From contig DAHVNW010000015.1 of NCBI GenBank assembly GCA_027319095.1, forward strand, positions 1 through 43,329: a stretch of DNA of 43,329 nucleotides, read 5' to 3'. This stretch comes from a bacterium (GTDB taxonomy: Bacteria; SZUA-79; Acidulodesulfobacterales; Acidulodesulfobacteraceae). Shown here one piece after another: positions 1-8,016 of this stretch. The stretch's first letter is position 1. Each line of letters opens with the position of its first letter. The notes below the pieces were generated by a model. That model was not told the DNA's origin. It saw only the letters and a program-made list of their open reading frames with translations, and did no database searches. The position numbers were made by a program, and so were the translations under genes.

Positions 1-117
1 TAAATATACTTTATTATCTCCTACATTCCTTTTCATAGTTAAACCTTTGACATAATCCTCGTCATTTATGACGAGGATTCTAGCTAGTTTTGATAGGTTA
101 AATGATTTTACAAACAC
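1..117 (-). other. weak open frame running off the window edge
   Basis: A minus-strand frame is open from a GTG at 117 to the window edge (39 codons). It has no recognisable ribosome binding site and I recognise no family. The inverted repeat at 54-79 lies inside it. It may be the start of a leftward gene, a gene remnant, or chance. Confidence 0.2.
54..79. repeat. perfect 12-bp inverted repeat
   Basis: The arms AATCCTCGTCAT and ATGACGAGGATT are separated by TT. No long T-run follows on either side, so a classic intrinsic terminator is doubtful. It lies about 120 bp upstream of the isocitrate dehydrogenase promoter. Confidence 0.6.
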
Positions 118-199
118 CGTAATGTTCGTCAGGTTCTTTATTATTTAAAGCTTTTTTGAACGAATTTAAAGATTTTATTGAATAGAATTAATTTTTTGC

Positions 200-228
200 T
201 TGATTTTAAAAAAATGTTTTATTATAAT
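200..228 (+). promoter_or_regulatory. sigma70-type promoter for the carbon-fixation block
   Basis: A -35 box TTGATT (200-205) and a -10 box TATAAT (223-228) are separated by exactly 17 bp. Transcription would begin near 235, about 45 nt before the isocitrate dehydrogenase start. This is the best promoter match ahead of the first block. Confidence 0.65.
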
Positions 229-278
229 CTATTACGTTTTATGTTTTCTCAAAATTAAAAAAAGAGGATATTTTTAAA

Positions 279-1541
279 ATGAAAAATAAAAATGTTTTTT
301 TATGGGACGGAAAAATAAACATACCGAAAGAAGGCGGGTTTATAAAATTAAAAGAGGATAAGACCTTAGAAGTCCCCGATAATCCTATTATTCCGTTCAT
401 AGCCGGCGACGGCATAGGCTTCGAGATAATGCCCGTTATGCTTAATGTAGTAAACGCCGCCGTGGAAAAAGCATATAACGGAGAAAAGACTATATACTGG
501 GTAGAAGCTCTCGCAGGGGACAAGGCTGAAGAAAAAGGCTTCGAGAGGATGCCCGAAGAAACGCTTAATCTCTTAAAGCAAAGCGTAGTTTCCATTAAAG
601 GGCCGCTTGGAACCCCCGTAGGAAAACCTGGCAAATCCCTTAATTCCATATTAAGGCAGTCTATGGATTTTTATTCTGCTATCAGGCCGGTCTATTATTT
701 AGGGCAGCCGACGCCTATTCCTGATCCGGAAAGGGTAGATGTGACTATTTTCAGGGAAAATTCCGACGACGTTTATATGGCTGTAGAATATATGGCCGGT
801 TCGGAAGGAGCAAAAAAAGTGCGGGATTTTTTTATAAACGAAATGGGTGTTAAAAGCAGTTCTATTCCCGAAGATGCGGGAATAACCATAAAGCCCATGA
901 GCGAATTTAAGACTAAAAGACATGTAAGAAAAGCGTTTAGATATGCGGTTAAAAATAATAAAAAATCCATAGCGGTTGCCGGAAAGGGAAATATTATGAA
1001 GGCTACCGAGGGAGCGTTTTTAAATTGGGCTTTCGAAGTGGCAAAAGAAGACGAGTTTAAAGACGTCATCTCCATGGAATTTAATCCGGCCCCCGGAAAA
1101 ATAAAACTGTCTAAAGTAATAACCGACCAGATGCTTATGCAGTTAGTTTTAAATCCTAACGCTTACGATACAATAATTACGCAGAATTTAAACGGGGATT
1201 ATATTTCCGATTTAGCTTCGGCATTGGTAGGCGGTCCCGGCTTTGTTCCGAGCGGAAATATCGGAGACGGCTATGCTTTGTTTGAAAGTACGCACGGCAT
1301 AGGCATGGACATAGCAGGAAAAGGTATTGCGAATCCTCTTTCCATAACTCTTTCAGGCGCCATGATGCTTGAATATCTTGGGTTTAACGAGGCGGCAAAA
1401 TTAGTTTACGATGCCGTAAAAAGGGCCATTTATCAAGGCAACGGGACAAGAGACATTTACACGGGCTTCGAAAAATTAGACAAGAAGGCGGTAGAATTAA
1501 GCACCGAAGAATTCGGCAAGCACATAATTAAAGAAATATAA
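279..1541 (+). CDS. icd: isocitrate dehydrogenase, predicted NAD-type (oxalosuccinate reductase role possible)
   Basis: This 420-aa protein has the size and order of the E. coli-type homodimeric isocitrate dehydrogenase. It interconverts isocitrate with oxalosuccinate/2-oxoglutarate in the cytoplasm. Visible motifs are the substrate region KSLNSILRQSMDFY, IFRENSDDVY, KGNIMKATEGAF and STHGIGMDIAGKG. At the cofactor site the residues aligned with E. coli K344, Y345 and V351 are D344, I345 and A351, the combination associated with NAD rather than NADP use. The start is ATG 279 with an upstream AGAGGA. Biotin carboxylase and citrate-cleavage genes follow, so in this context it may act reductively on oxalosuccinate. 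The family is certain; cofactor and direction are inferred. Confidence 0.93.
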   Translation: MKNKNVFLWDGKINIPKEGGFIKLKEDKTLEVPDNPIIPFIAGDGIGFEIMPVMLNVVNAAVEKAYNGEKTIYWVEALAGDKAEEKGFERMPEETLNLLKQSVVSIKGPLGTPVGKPGKSLNSILRQSMDFYSAIRPVYYLGQPTPIPDPERVDVTIFRENSDDVYMAVEYMAGSEGAKKVRDFFINEMGVKSSSIPEDAGITIKPMSEFKTKRHVRKAFRYAVKNNKKSIAVAGKGNIMKATEGAFLNWAFEVAKEDEFKDVISMEFNPAPGKIKLSKVITDQMLMQLVLNPNAYDTIITQNLNGDYISDLASALVGGPGFVPSGNIGDGYALFESTHGIGMDIAGKGIANPLSITLSGAMMLEYLGFNEAAKLVYDAVKRAIYQGNGTRDIYTGFEKLDKKAVELSTEEFGKHIIKEI

Positions 1542-1598
1542 GCCGTGCAATATCAATATTATAATATATAATTAAATAATAACTCGGGAGGTGTTATT

Positions 1599-2006
1599 AT
1601 GAAATTAAGCGTTAAGCAAAAAGAAGATTTTCATTTTGTAGGAAAAAGCGAATCGGGCGAAATTAATATCGACGCCGCAGGTTATGTGGGCGGAAAAGGC
1701 AGGGGAATAAGGCCCCCAGAGTTATTTTTGTTTTCGATAGCCGGTTGCATGGGAATACACGCATACGAGGCATTACACAAAATCGGAAAACACGTCGAAG
1801 ACGTCATAGTCGATACCGACAGTGAAAGACAGGAATCCAAGCCTAAAGTTTTTACCAAGATTATCCTTAGCTTTTCGTTTAAAGGAAAGGATATAACCGA
1901 AGAAGACGCTAAAAAGGCGATAGAAGAAGCTCTTACAAGCACCTGCAGCATCGCATACCTCGTTAATAAAGTCACCCCTATTTCTTATAGCATTAAACTA
2001 ATTTAA
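1599..2006 (+). CDS. OsmC/Ohr-family protein
   Basis: This 135-aa protein of the OsmC fold has the two cysteines typical of the family, in AGCMGIHAYEAL and STCSIAYLVNKVTPI. Many members are thiol peroxidases acting on organic hydroperoxides; others of this short YhfA-like type have no settled function. The start follows a strong CGGGAGGTG ribosome binding site. It sits between isocitrate dehydrogenase and the biotin carboxylase genes, probably in one transcript, but a metabolic link is not evident from sequence. Confidence 0.85.
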   Translation: MKLSVKQKEDFHFVGKSESGEINIDAAGYVGGKGRGIRPPELFLFSIAGCMGIHAYEALHKIGKHVEDVIVDTDSERQESKPKVFTKIILSFSFKGKDITEEDAKKAIEEALTSTCSIAYLVNKVTPISYSIKLI

Positions 2007-2032
2007 TTAGCATTGCTAATGCTAATTAAATT
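2000..2032. terminator. 15-bp perfect inverted repeat at the osmC stop codon
   Basis: The arms AATTTAATTAGCATT (2000-2014) and AATGCTAATTAAATT (2018-2032) flank GCT and overlap the stop codon of the OsmC-like gene. The stem is AT-rich and no clean T-run follows. It may act as a weak or partial terminator or as an mRNA-stabilising hairpin between co-transcribed genes. Confidence 0.45.
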
Positions 2033-2080
2033 AAATTTAAAGAATTAAGAGTTAATAAAAAGCGGAGGTATTTTTTTATT

Positions 2081-3499
2081 ATGTTTAACAAAATTTTAGT
2101 TGCAAATAGGGGCGAGATAGCTTGCAGGATTATCAGGGCGGCAAAAGAACTCGATATTCCTACCGTTGCGATATTTTCCGAAGTAGAGCCTACGGCCAGA
2201 CACGTAAAAATGGCGGATGAAGCATATATGATAGGCGCAAATCCGCTTGATACTTATTTAAACCATCAGCTGATTATAGACCTTGCCAAATCCATAGGGG
2301 CTGACGCAATACATCCGGGTTACGGTTTTCTAGCCGAAAACGAAGATTTTGCAAAAGCCGCCGAAGACAGCGGAATAAATTTTATCGGGCCGTCATCCGA
2401 GGTTATAAGGCTTATGGGAGATAAAGCCCGCTCTAAAGAAATTATGAAAAAAGCAGGCGTTATTACCGTTCCTGGCAGCGACGGAATATTGAAATCGGCG
2501 GAAGAAGGCGTAGAAATTGCCGAAAAAATAGGATATCCCGTCCTTCTTAAAGCGACTGCCGGAGGAGGGGGGAGAGGCATAAGGCTCTGCAGAAACGCCG
2601 GCGAAGTAATGGCTAATTACGAAAACGCATATTCCGAAGCCCTAAAGGCTTTCGGAAACGGAGAATTACTATTAGAAAAATTTATAGAAAATCCTAAACA
2701 TATAGAATTTCAAATTCTTGGAGATAAACACGGGCACGTTATTCATCTCGGCGAAAGAGACTGCTCTATCCAGAGAAAAAACCAAAAGATGATAGAAATA
2801 GCGCCTTCCGTCGTTTTAAGCGAAGAAAAACGAAAGTTTTATGGGGCCGCTGCCGTAAAAGCTTGCAAAGATATAGGTTATTACAGCGCCGGCACAATGG
2901 AATTCGTTTCCGATTTAAGCGGTAATATTTATTTTATAGAAATGAATACGAGGGTGCAGGTTGAACATCCAGTTACGGAAATCATAACCGGAGTAGATAT
3001 CGTTAAGGAGCAGATAAAAATAGCGGCAGGGCATAGATTAGAAATAAAGCAGGAGGACGTAAAATTTAATGGTTGCGCTATAGAATGCAGAATTAATGCC
3101 GAGGATCCAAAACACGATTTCAGGCCAAGCATAGGGGTTATCGAACGCTATTACGTCCCGGGAGGCAACGGTATCAGGGTGGAGAGCGCGGCTTCGGTCG
3201 GTTTCGAAGTTACTCCGTATTACGATTCAATGATAGGTAAACTTATATGCTGGGGAAAAACTTTCGACGATGCTATAGCCAGAACCAAAGTTGCCTTAAA
3301 TTCTTATGAAATAAAAGGCATCAAAACGACCATACCTATTTTAAAAAAAATCATCAAAAGAGACGATTTTAAAACCGGACTATTTTCCACGAGTTACCTT
3401 AAAGAGCATCCGGAGGTTTTTGAATATGAAGTTCCAAAGGACAAGGAAGATTTCGTCGCTTTTATTAGCGCTGCGTTAGCGGCATATCATGGTTTATAG
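2081..3499 (+). CDS. cfiB: biotin carboxylase subunit (2-oxoglutarate carboxylase small subunit or pyruvate carboxylase A)
   Basis: This 472-aa biotin carboxylase uses ATP and bicarbonate to carboxylate biotin on its partner subunit. Domains run in order: N-terminal MFNKILVANRGEIACRII, ATP-grasp with glycine-rich KATAGGGGRGIRL, RDCSIQRKNQKMIE, the catalytic EMNTRVQVEHPVTE, then the C-terminal domain. The carboxyltransferase/BCCP subunit starts 24 bp downstream. The two-subunit form fits both PycA and Hydrogenobacter CfiB; the position after isocitrate dehydrogenase and before citrate-cleavage genes makes me lean to CfiB. Sequence alone does not decide, so the symbol is provisional. Start ATG 2081 follows AGCGGAGG. 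Confidence 0.9.
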   Translation: MFNKILVANRGEIACRIIRAAKELDIPTVAIFSEVEPTARHVKMADEAYMIGANPLDTYLNHQLIIDLAKSIGADAIHPGYGFLAENEDFAKAAEDSGINFIGPSSEVIRLMGDKARSKEIMKKAGVITVPGSDGILKSAEEGVEIAEKIGYPVLLKATAGGGGRGIRLCRNAGEVMANYENAYSEALKAFGNGELLLEKFIENPKHIEFQILGDKHGHVIHLGERDCSIQRKNQKMIEIAPSVVLSEEKRKFYGAAAVKACKDIGYYSAGTMEFVSDLSGNIYFIEMNTRVQVEHPVTEIITGVDIVKEQIKIAAGHRLEIKQEDVKFNGCAIECRINAEDPKHDFRPSIGVIERYYVPGGNGIRVESAASVGFEVTPYYDSMIGKLICWGKTFDDAIARTKVALNSYEIKGIKTTIPILKKIIKRDDFKTGLFSTSYLKEHPEVFEYEVPKDKEDFVAFISAALAAYHGL

Positions 3500-3522
3500 T
3501 TTATAGGAGGAAAAATATTATC

Positions 3523-5439
3523 ATGAAAACTATTCAAGAAATGTTAAAAGACGGTCAAATCGAAATAGCAAAACCAAAAAAGATTCTTATTACCGATTTA
3601 ACCGCCAGAGACGGTCAGCAGTGCAAATTGGCAACAAGGGTAACCACAGACGATTTATTGCCGTTATGCGAAAAAATGGATAAGGCCGGATTATATGCTT
3701 TCGAGGCATGGGGCGGCGCCACATACGACGTCTGTTTAAGATATTTAAAAGAAGACCCGTGGGACAGGTTAAGAAGAATTAAAGCCGTAATGCCGAATAC
3801 TAAGCTGCAGATGCTTTTTAGGGGCCAAAGCATCGTTGGTTACAGGCCGAGAGCGGATAAGGTAGTGTATAAATTCGTAGAAAAAGCCATTAAGAACGGT
3901 ATTGCCGTATTCAGGGTTTTCGATTCTTTAAACGACAACAGGAATATCGAAGTTGCATGTAAGGCCATAAAAGACCTCGGCGGAGAATGCCACGTAGAAA
4001 TAAGCTATACCCAAAGTCCCGTGCATACTCATGAAAAGTGGATGCAATATGCAGACGAATTGTTGAAAATCGGGCCCCACTGGATTTCGTTTAAAGATGC
4101 TACCGGAATAATAACGCCTTTAGAAACTTATAATGTTATTAAAGGAATAAAGGAAAAAGTAGGGGATAATATAAAAGTTTTGCTTCATAACCACGATATG
4201 AGCGGAACGGCCATAATGAATCATATAATGGCCGTATATGCCGGAGTAGATATGTTAGATACGGTCCTTTCGCCGCTTGCTTTCGGTTCGTCCCATCCTG
4301 CCACGGAGAGCGTGGTTGCGGCATTTCAGGGAACGCCTTACGATACCGGGGTAGATTTAAAAATCTTGGAAGAAGCCGCCGCAATAACTTCCGGAATAAG
4401 AAAAAACTATAAAAAATACGAAACCGAATACGGCGGCGTAAACGCCAAAGTTTTAATTCATAAAATACCCGGCGGAATGATTTCTAATATGGCCGCGCAG
4501 TTAAAAGAAGCAAGCGCATCCGATAAAATGGAAGATGTTTTAAAGGAAACTCCCGGCGTAGAAAAAGATTTGGGCTATCCTCCGCTTTTAACTCCGTCGT
4601 CGCAGATAGTCGGTGTTCAGGCGGTTTTGAACGTCATAACCGGCGAAAGATACAAGATGATAACAAAAGAGGTCAGGGATTACGTGGAGGGAAAATATGG
4701 AACGCCTCCTGGCCCCGTATCGAAAGAACTTATCGAAAAAATTATGGGGAAAGACGGAAAGCCTGATTATTCCAAACGTCCGGGAGATACGGCGGATTTA
4801 GCCGAATGGGATAAAGCGGTAAAAGAGCTTGGTCCGCTTGCAAAATCCGATGAAGATATACTGCTCTATGTTTTATTCCCAATGCAGGCCATGGAATTTT
4901 TAAAGGCGAGAGAAAGCGGCGAGCTTGTCACGCCGGAAGTGACGCCGGGAGCCGAAGCAATAGTCGAAACAAGTGCGGGCGTAATAGAAAGCACTGCCCC
5001 GGTGGATTTCGACATTACTTATCACGGCGATAAATTTAACGTTAAGATAGAAGGCGTGACGCCCAATCAGGAAGAAGGCAAGCCCAGAAAATATTATGTT
5101 CGCGTAGGCGGAAAACTTGAAGAAATACAGCTTTTTGTTAAAGGAGAAGCCGTAGTGGGAAATAATTTCGGCAAATCTTCTCAGAAAGGCGCCGCAAAAT
5201 CGACGGGAAAAAAAAGATTAGAAAAAGGGGACGTCACCGCTCCTATGCCCGGTAAAGTTGCCAAAATCCTTATTAAAGCAGGCGATAAAGTAGAAAAAGG
5301 ACAGACTATAGCAATGGTAGAAGCCATGAAAATGGAAAACGAAATTCATGCGCCTTCATCCGGCGCCGTCAAAGAGGTTTATGTTAAGGTCGGAGATAAT
5401 ATTACGCCTGACGATGCTTTATTAAACATCGGAGAGTAA
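3523..5439 (+). CDS. cfiA: carboxyltransferase-biotin carrier subunit (2-oxoglutarate carboxylase large subunit or pyruvate carboxylase B)
   Basis: This 638-aa protein has three parts. An HMGL-like carboxyltransferase barrel (about 20-300) shows DLTARDGQQ, FRGQSIVGYRPRAD, FRVFDSLND and the metal-site HNHDMSGTA. A PYC/OADA domain (about 310-490) follows, then a C-terminal biotinyl domain with EAMKMENEI. It moves CO2 from carboxybiotin to a 2-oxo acid. The barrel differs from typical pyruvate carboxylases: SFKDATGIITP where KDMAG is usual, and GSSHP (255-259) where GTSQP with its catalytic Thr is usual. That makes the acceptor uncertain between pyruvate and 2-oxoglutarate. A decarboxylase (OadA) role seems less likely because the gene directly follows a biotin carboxylase and no membrane subunits are nearby. 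Confidence 0.88.
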   Translation: MKTIQEMLKDGQIEIAKPKKILITDLTARDGQQCKLATRVTTDDLLPLCEKMDKAGLYAFEAWGGATYDVCLRYLKEDPWDRLRRIKAVMPNTKLQMLFRGQSIVGYRPRADKVVYKFVEKAIKNGIAVFRVFDSLNDNRNIEVACKAIKDLGGECHVEISYTQSPVHTHEKWMQYADELLKIGPHWISFKDATGIITPLETYNVIKGIKEKVGDNIKVLLHNHDMSGTAIMNHIMAVYAGVDMLDTVLSPLAFGSSHPATESVVAAFQGTPYDTGVDLKILEEAAAITSGIRKNYKKYETEYGGVNAKVLIHKIPGGMISNMAAQLKEASASDKMEDVLKETPGVEKDLGYPPLLTPSSQIVGVQAVLNVITGERYKMITKEVRDYVEGKYGTPPGPVSKELIEKIMGKDGKPDYSKRPGDTADLAEWDKAVKELGPLAKSDEDILLYVLFPMQAMEFLKARESGELVTPEVTPGAEAIVETSAGVIESTAPVDFDITYHGDKFNVKIEGVTPNQEEGKPRKYYVRVGGKLEEIQLFVKGEAVVGNNFGKSSQKGAAKSTGKKRLEKGDVTAPMPGKVAKILIKAGDKVEKGQTIAMVEAMKMENEIHAPSSGAVKEVYVKVGDNITPDDALLNIGE

Positions 5440-5520
5440 AAACATAAATAATAATTTGAATTTATACAATCATAATAAAGGGATTTGACGTTTTAATATT
5501 TATTAATATAGAGGTTTTTT

Positions 5521-6762
5521 ATGAAACTTTACGAATACGAGACTTATGATACTATATTTAAAAAATACGGCGTGCCGACCCCAAGATATTTGGTAGTTCA
5601 GCATCCCGGCGAGAATGTCGAAGATTTTGTAGAACAACACGGCGACGTCGTGGTTAAATCTCAGGTTCTCGTAGGGAAGAGAGGAAAAGCCGGAGCAGTT
5701 AAGGTTGCGACGACCGGAGAAGAAGCCAACGACTATGTAGCCGCTTTAATGGAAGCCGAAGTTTACGGCGAAAAACCAGTAAGCGTAATTATCCAGGAAA
5801 AAGCCTCTATAATTAAAGAGCTTTATATCAGCTTCATGTACTCTTCTAAGCCGAGACGTCCGGTTTTCGTAGTTTCCCTCGAAGGCGGCATGGACGTCGA
5901 GGCGCAGGACCCGTCCAAAATATTTACCTTTGGAATAAATCCGCTCGAAGGCCTTTTTCCCTATAAAGTCAGGGAATATCTCCTCGAAATCGGATTTAAA
6001 GAAAAATCGGTGCTTAGGCTGCTTTCCGAAGTTATAGCAAATATGTATAAAGGCTTTTGGAATTCGGAAGCAAGGCTTTTAGAGGTAAACCCGTTAATAA
6101 TAGCAGGCGACAAATCGAACCCCGACAAGCAAAAAGTTCTTGCAATAGACGCTGTTACGATGATAGACGACGATGCGAGAATAGCCCCTTCCAAAATATA
6201 CACCGCAAGGGGGGCAATGGGCAGGCCGCTTACGGAAAGGGAAAAAGCCGCCCATTTAATCGACAGGGACGACCACAGGGGTAAAGCCGGTTCCTACGTA
6301 GAATTAGACGGAAATATCGGAATGATGACGTTCGGCGGCGGCGGTTCCACTATTACGGCAGAAACGGTTTTTGCCCTTGGAATGAACCCTGCAAACCTTA
6401 CGGATATCGGAGGAAATCCGCCTGCCGAAAAAATGAATAAGATTTCTAAAATTATTCTTTCTAAACCGGGGTTAAAAGCGGTATTAGTTTGCGGCGGAAC
6501 TGCCAGCAATACCAGAATAGATGTCACTATAGGAGAAGGGCTTGTTTCCGCAATAGAAGAAATGAAAAAAGACGGAACTTTTCCAGAAGGGCTTATATGG
6601 GTGGTTAGGAGAAGCGGTCCTGAGTATCAAAAGGGCTTGAAAATGCTGTACGAATGTTTTCAAAGGAATAATATCCAAGGGGTTATATACGATTCCGAGC
6701 TTCCGCTTACGGAAGCCCCGCAAAAACTTTACGAAATTTTAAAATCTAAAAATTTAATCTAA
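5521..6762 (+). CDS. ccsA: citryl-CoA synthetase large subunit-like (ATP-grasp plus CoA-ligase; SucC/ATP-citrate lyase family)
   Basis: This 413-aa member of the succinyl-CoA synthetase beta/ATP-citrate lyase family has an N-terminal ATP-grasp half (about 1-220; KYGVPTPRYLVV, VVKSQVLVGKRGKAGAV, EARLLEVNPLII) and a C-terminal CoA-ligase half (about 250-413; GNIGMMTFGGGGSTITAE, TDIGGNPPAEK, VCGGTASNTRIDVTIGEG). With the next gene it would join citrate and CoA at the expense of ATP. The 413 + 370 aa pair followed by a citryl-CoA lyase matches the Hydrogenobacter CcsA-CcsB-Ccl arrangement. The alternative is an ordinary succinyl-CoA synthetase; gene order and the ATP-citrate-lyase-like motifs favour citrate. 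Start ATG 5521 is preceded by AGAGG. Confidence 0.8.
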   Translation: MKLYEYETYDTIFKKYGVPTPRYLVVQHPGENVEDFVEQHGDVVVKSQVLVGKRGKAGAVKVATTGEEANDYVAALMEAEVYGEKPVSVIIQEKASIIKELYISFMYSSKPRRPVFVVSLEGGMDVEAQDPSKIFTFGINPLEGLFPYKVREYLLEIGFKEKSVLRLLSEVIANMYKGFWNSEARLLEVNPLIIAGDKSNPDKQKVLAIDAVTMIDDDARIAPSKIYTARGAMGRPLTEREKAAHLIDRDDHRGKAGSYVELDGNIGMMTFGGGGSTITAETVFALGMNPANLTDIGGNPPAEKMNKISKIILSKPGLKAVLVCGGTASNTRIDVTIGEGLVSAIEEMKKDGTFPEGLIWVVRRSGPEYQKGLKMLYECFQRNNIQGVIYDSELPLTEAPQKLYEILKSKNLI

Positions 6763-6809
6763 TTTATTAAAATTTAACCTAATAAAGATTTAAACTGGAG
6801 ATAATTTAT

Positions 6810-7922
6810 ATGAGCGTTTCGAAGGAACTTCACATATCTTCGGCATGCGTCGAAGGGAGCACGCCGTCCTTGCGTGCCGAAGATGCCGAGGGCCGGGAGC
6901 ATATAGGCGGCATGTCGTTCATGGGTAAAGGCACTAAGTTTTTAAACGAAGGCACCGGCGTTATAGTTATAGGAATAACGGGAAGGGAGGCATCCCAGGT
7001 TGTTATCGAATCCGAAAAATTATTCCCAGGCATAGTAAAATGCGGAGTTACTCCCGGAAAAGGCGGCTCTGTTTTAAAAGAGGATTGTCCGGTTCCGGTT
7101 TTCGATACGGTAAAAGATGCTTTAAAAATTGAAGAACTCAAGGAGTCGGTAAATACCGGACTTGTATATGTTCCTCCGACCTCGGTATTAGATGCGGTTG
7201 ACGAATTAATAGGCAACGGCATTAAACTTATATATATTATTACCGAGCACGTTCCCATCAGGGATTCGATAATAATATACGAACTCGCGAAAGAAAAAGG
7301 TATTACCATAGTAGGAGGAACGTCCTTAGGATGTTATGTTCCTTCCGTCGGCAGAATAGGCGCAATTGGAGGCAAGGATCCTAGCACTGCGTTTCAGGAC
7401 GGGTCCATAGTCGTTCTCTCCAAAAGCGGCGGGCTTACCGTTACGACTTCCGAAATGTTAAAAAGAAGAGGGTTCGGCATATATATGGCTCTTGCAGTAG
7501 GCGGAGACGTTATAGCGTGCACTACTTTTGCCGATGTCCTGCCAGAACTTGAAAAAGACAAAAACGTTCAGGCTTGCGTTATAATGGGAGAACCCGGCGG
7601 CACATATGAAGAGCAGGTTGCGGAACTTGTGGCTAAAGGCGGGTATACCAAACCGCTTGCCGTATTTATAGCCGGAGTTTTTCAGGAGATGATGCCGGAA
7701 GGCGTTTCTTTCGGTCATGCCGGCGCCATTGTAGAAAGAGGCATGGGCAAGGCTACTAACAAGATAAAAATGCTTGAAGAAGCGGGTAAAAAAACCGGAA
7801 CTATCAAAGTTGCCAAATTTTACCACGAGCTTATAAATGCTCTGGTCTCTATGGGAGTAAAGAGGGATTTCGAAGACGGTTCGTCCGATGAAGTAATGCC
7901 TTTATACAGCACTTTAAAGTAA
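6810..7922 (+). CDS. ccsB: citryl-CoA synthetase small subunit-like (SucD family) with a repeat-derived N-terminal extension
   Basis: This 370-aa SucD-family CoA-binding/ligase subunit has a Rossmann start VIVIGITGREAS, GVTPGKGG, VPPTSVLDAVDE, and the phosphohistidine motif SFGHAGAIVERGMGKA with the active His at residue 303. It should pair with the preceding ATP-grasp subunit. The family normally begins near MSFMGKGTKFLN (Met35, codon 6912). Here about 34 extra residues precede it and contain a repeat shared with MurC. ATG 6810 has a good GGAG site, so the extension is probably translated, though an internal start at 6912 is possible. Activity on citrate rather than succinate is inferred from the downstream lyase. 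Confidence 0.8.
   Translation: MSVSKELHISSACVEGSTPSLRAEDAEGREHIGGMSFMGKGTKFLNEGTGVIVIGITGREASQVVIESEKLFPGIVKCGVTPGKGGSVLKEDCPVPVFDTVKDALKIEELKESVNTGLVYVPPTSVLDAVDELIGNGIKLIYIITEHVPIRDSIIIYELAKEKGITIVGGTSLGCYVPSVGRIGAIGGKDPSTAFQDGSIVVLSKSGGLTVTTSEMLKRRGFGIYMALAVGGDVIACTTFADVLPELEKDKNVQACVIMGEPGGTYEEQVAELVAKGGYTKPLAVFIAGVFQEMMPEGVSFGHAGAIVERGMGKATNKIKMLEEAGKKTGTIKVAKFYHELINALVSMGVKRDFEDGSSDEVMPLYSTLK
6815..6900. repeat. in-frame palindromic repeat copy 1
   Basis: CGTTTCGAAGGAACTTCAC (6815-6833) and GATGCCGAGGGCCGGGAGC (6882-6900) match two blocks at the start of murC (23056-23093) with one and two mismatches. Here they are separated by 48 bp of extra sequence holding a further hairpin (GGCATGC with GCGTGCC). 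GTTTC-GAA-GGAAC is itself a near palindrome. The unit is read in frame in both genes (VSKELH ... AEGRE). Confidence 0.7.
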
Positions 7923-8016
7923 AAAGCTCATAATAATATAAATATATAGAATAAAGAAGGTCTAATTTATAAATTAATTTAATTTTGCAATAAAAAATAA
8001 GGAGCGTTAGTTTATT

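Noticed and set aside
5521-7922. Ordinary succinyl-CoA synthetase (sucCD)
   Set aside because: The fold fits, but the adjacent short citryl-CoA lyase and ATP-citrate-lyase-like motifs make a citrate-specific ligase more likely. It remains the main alternative.
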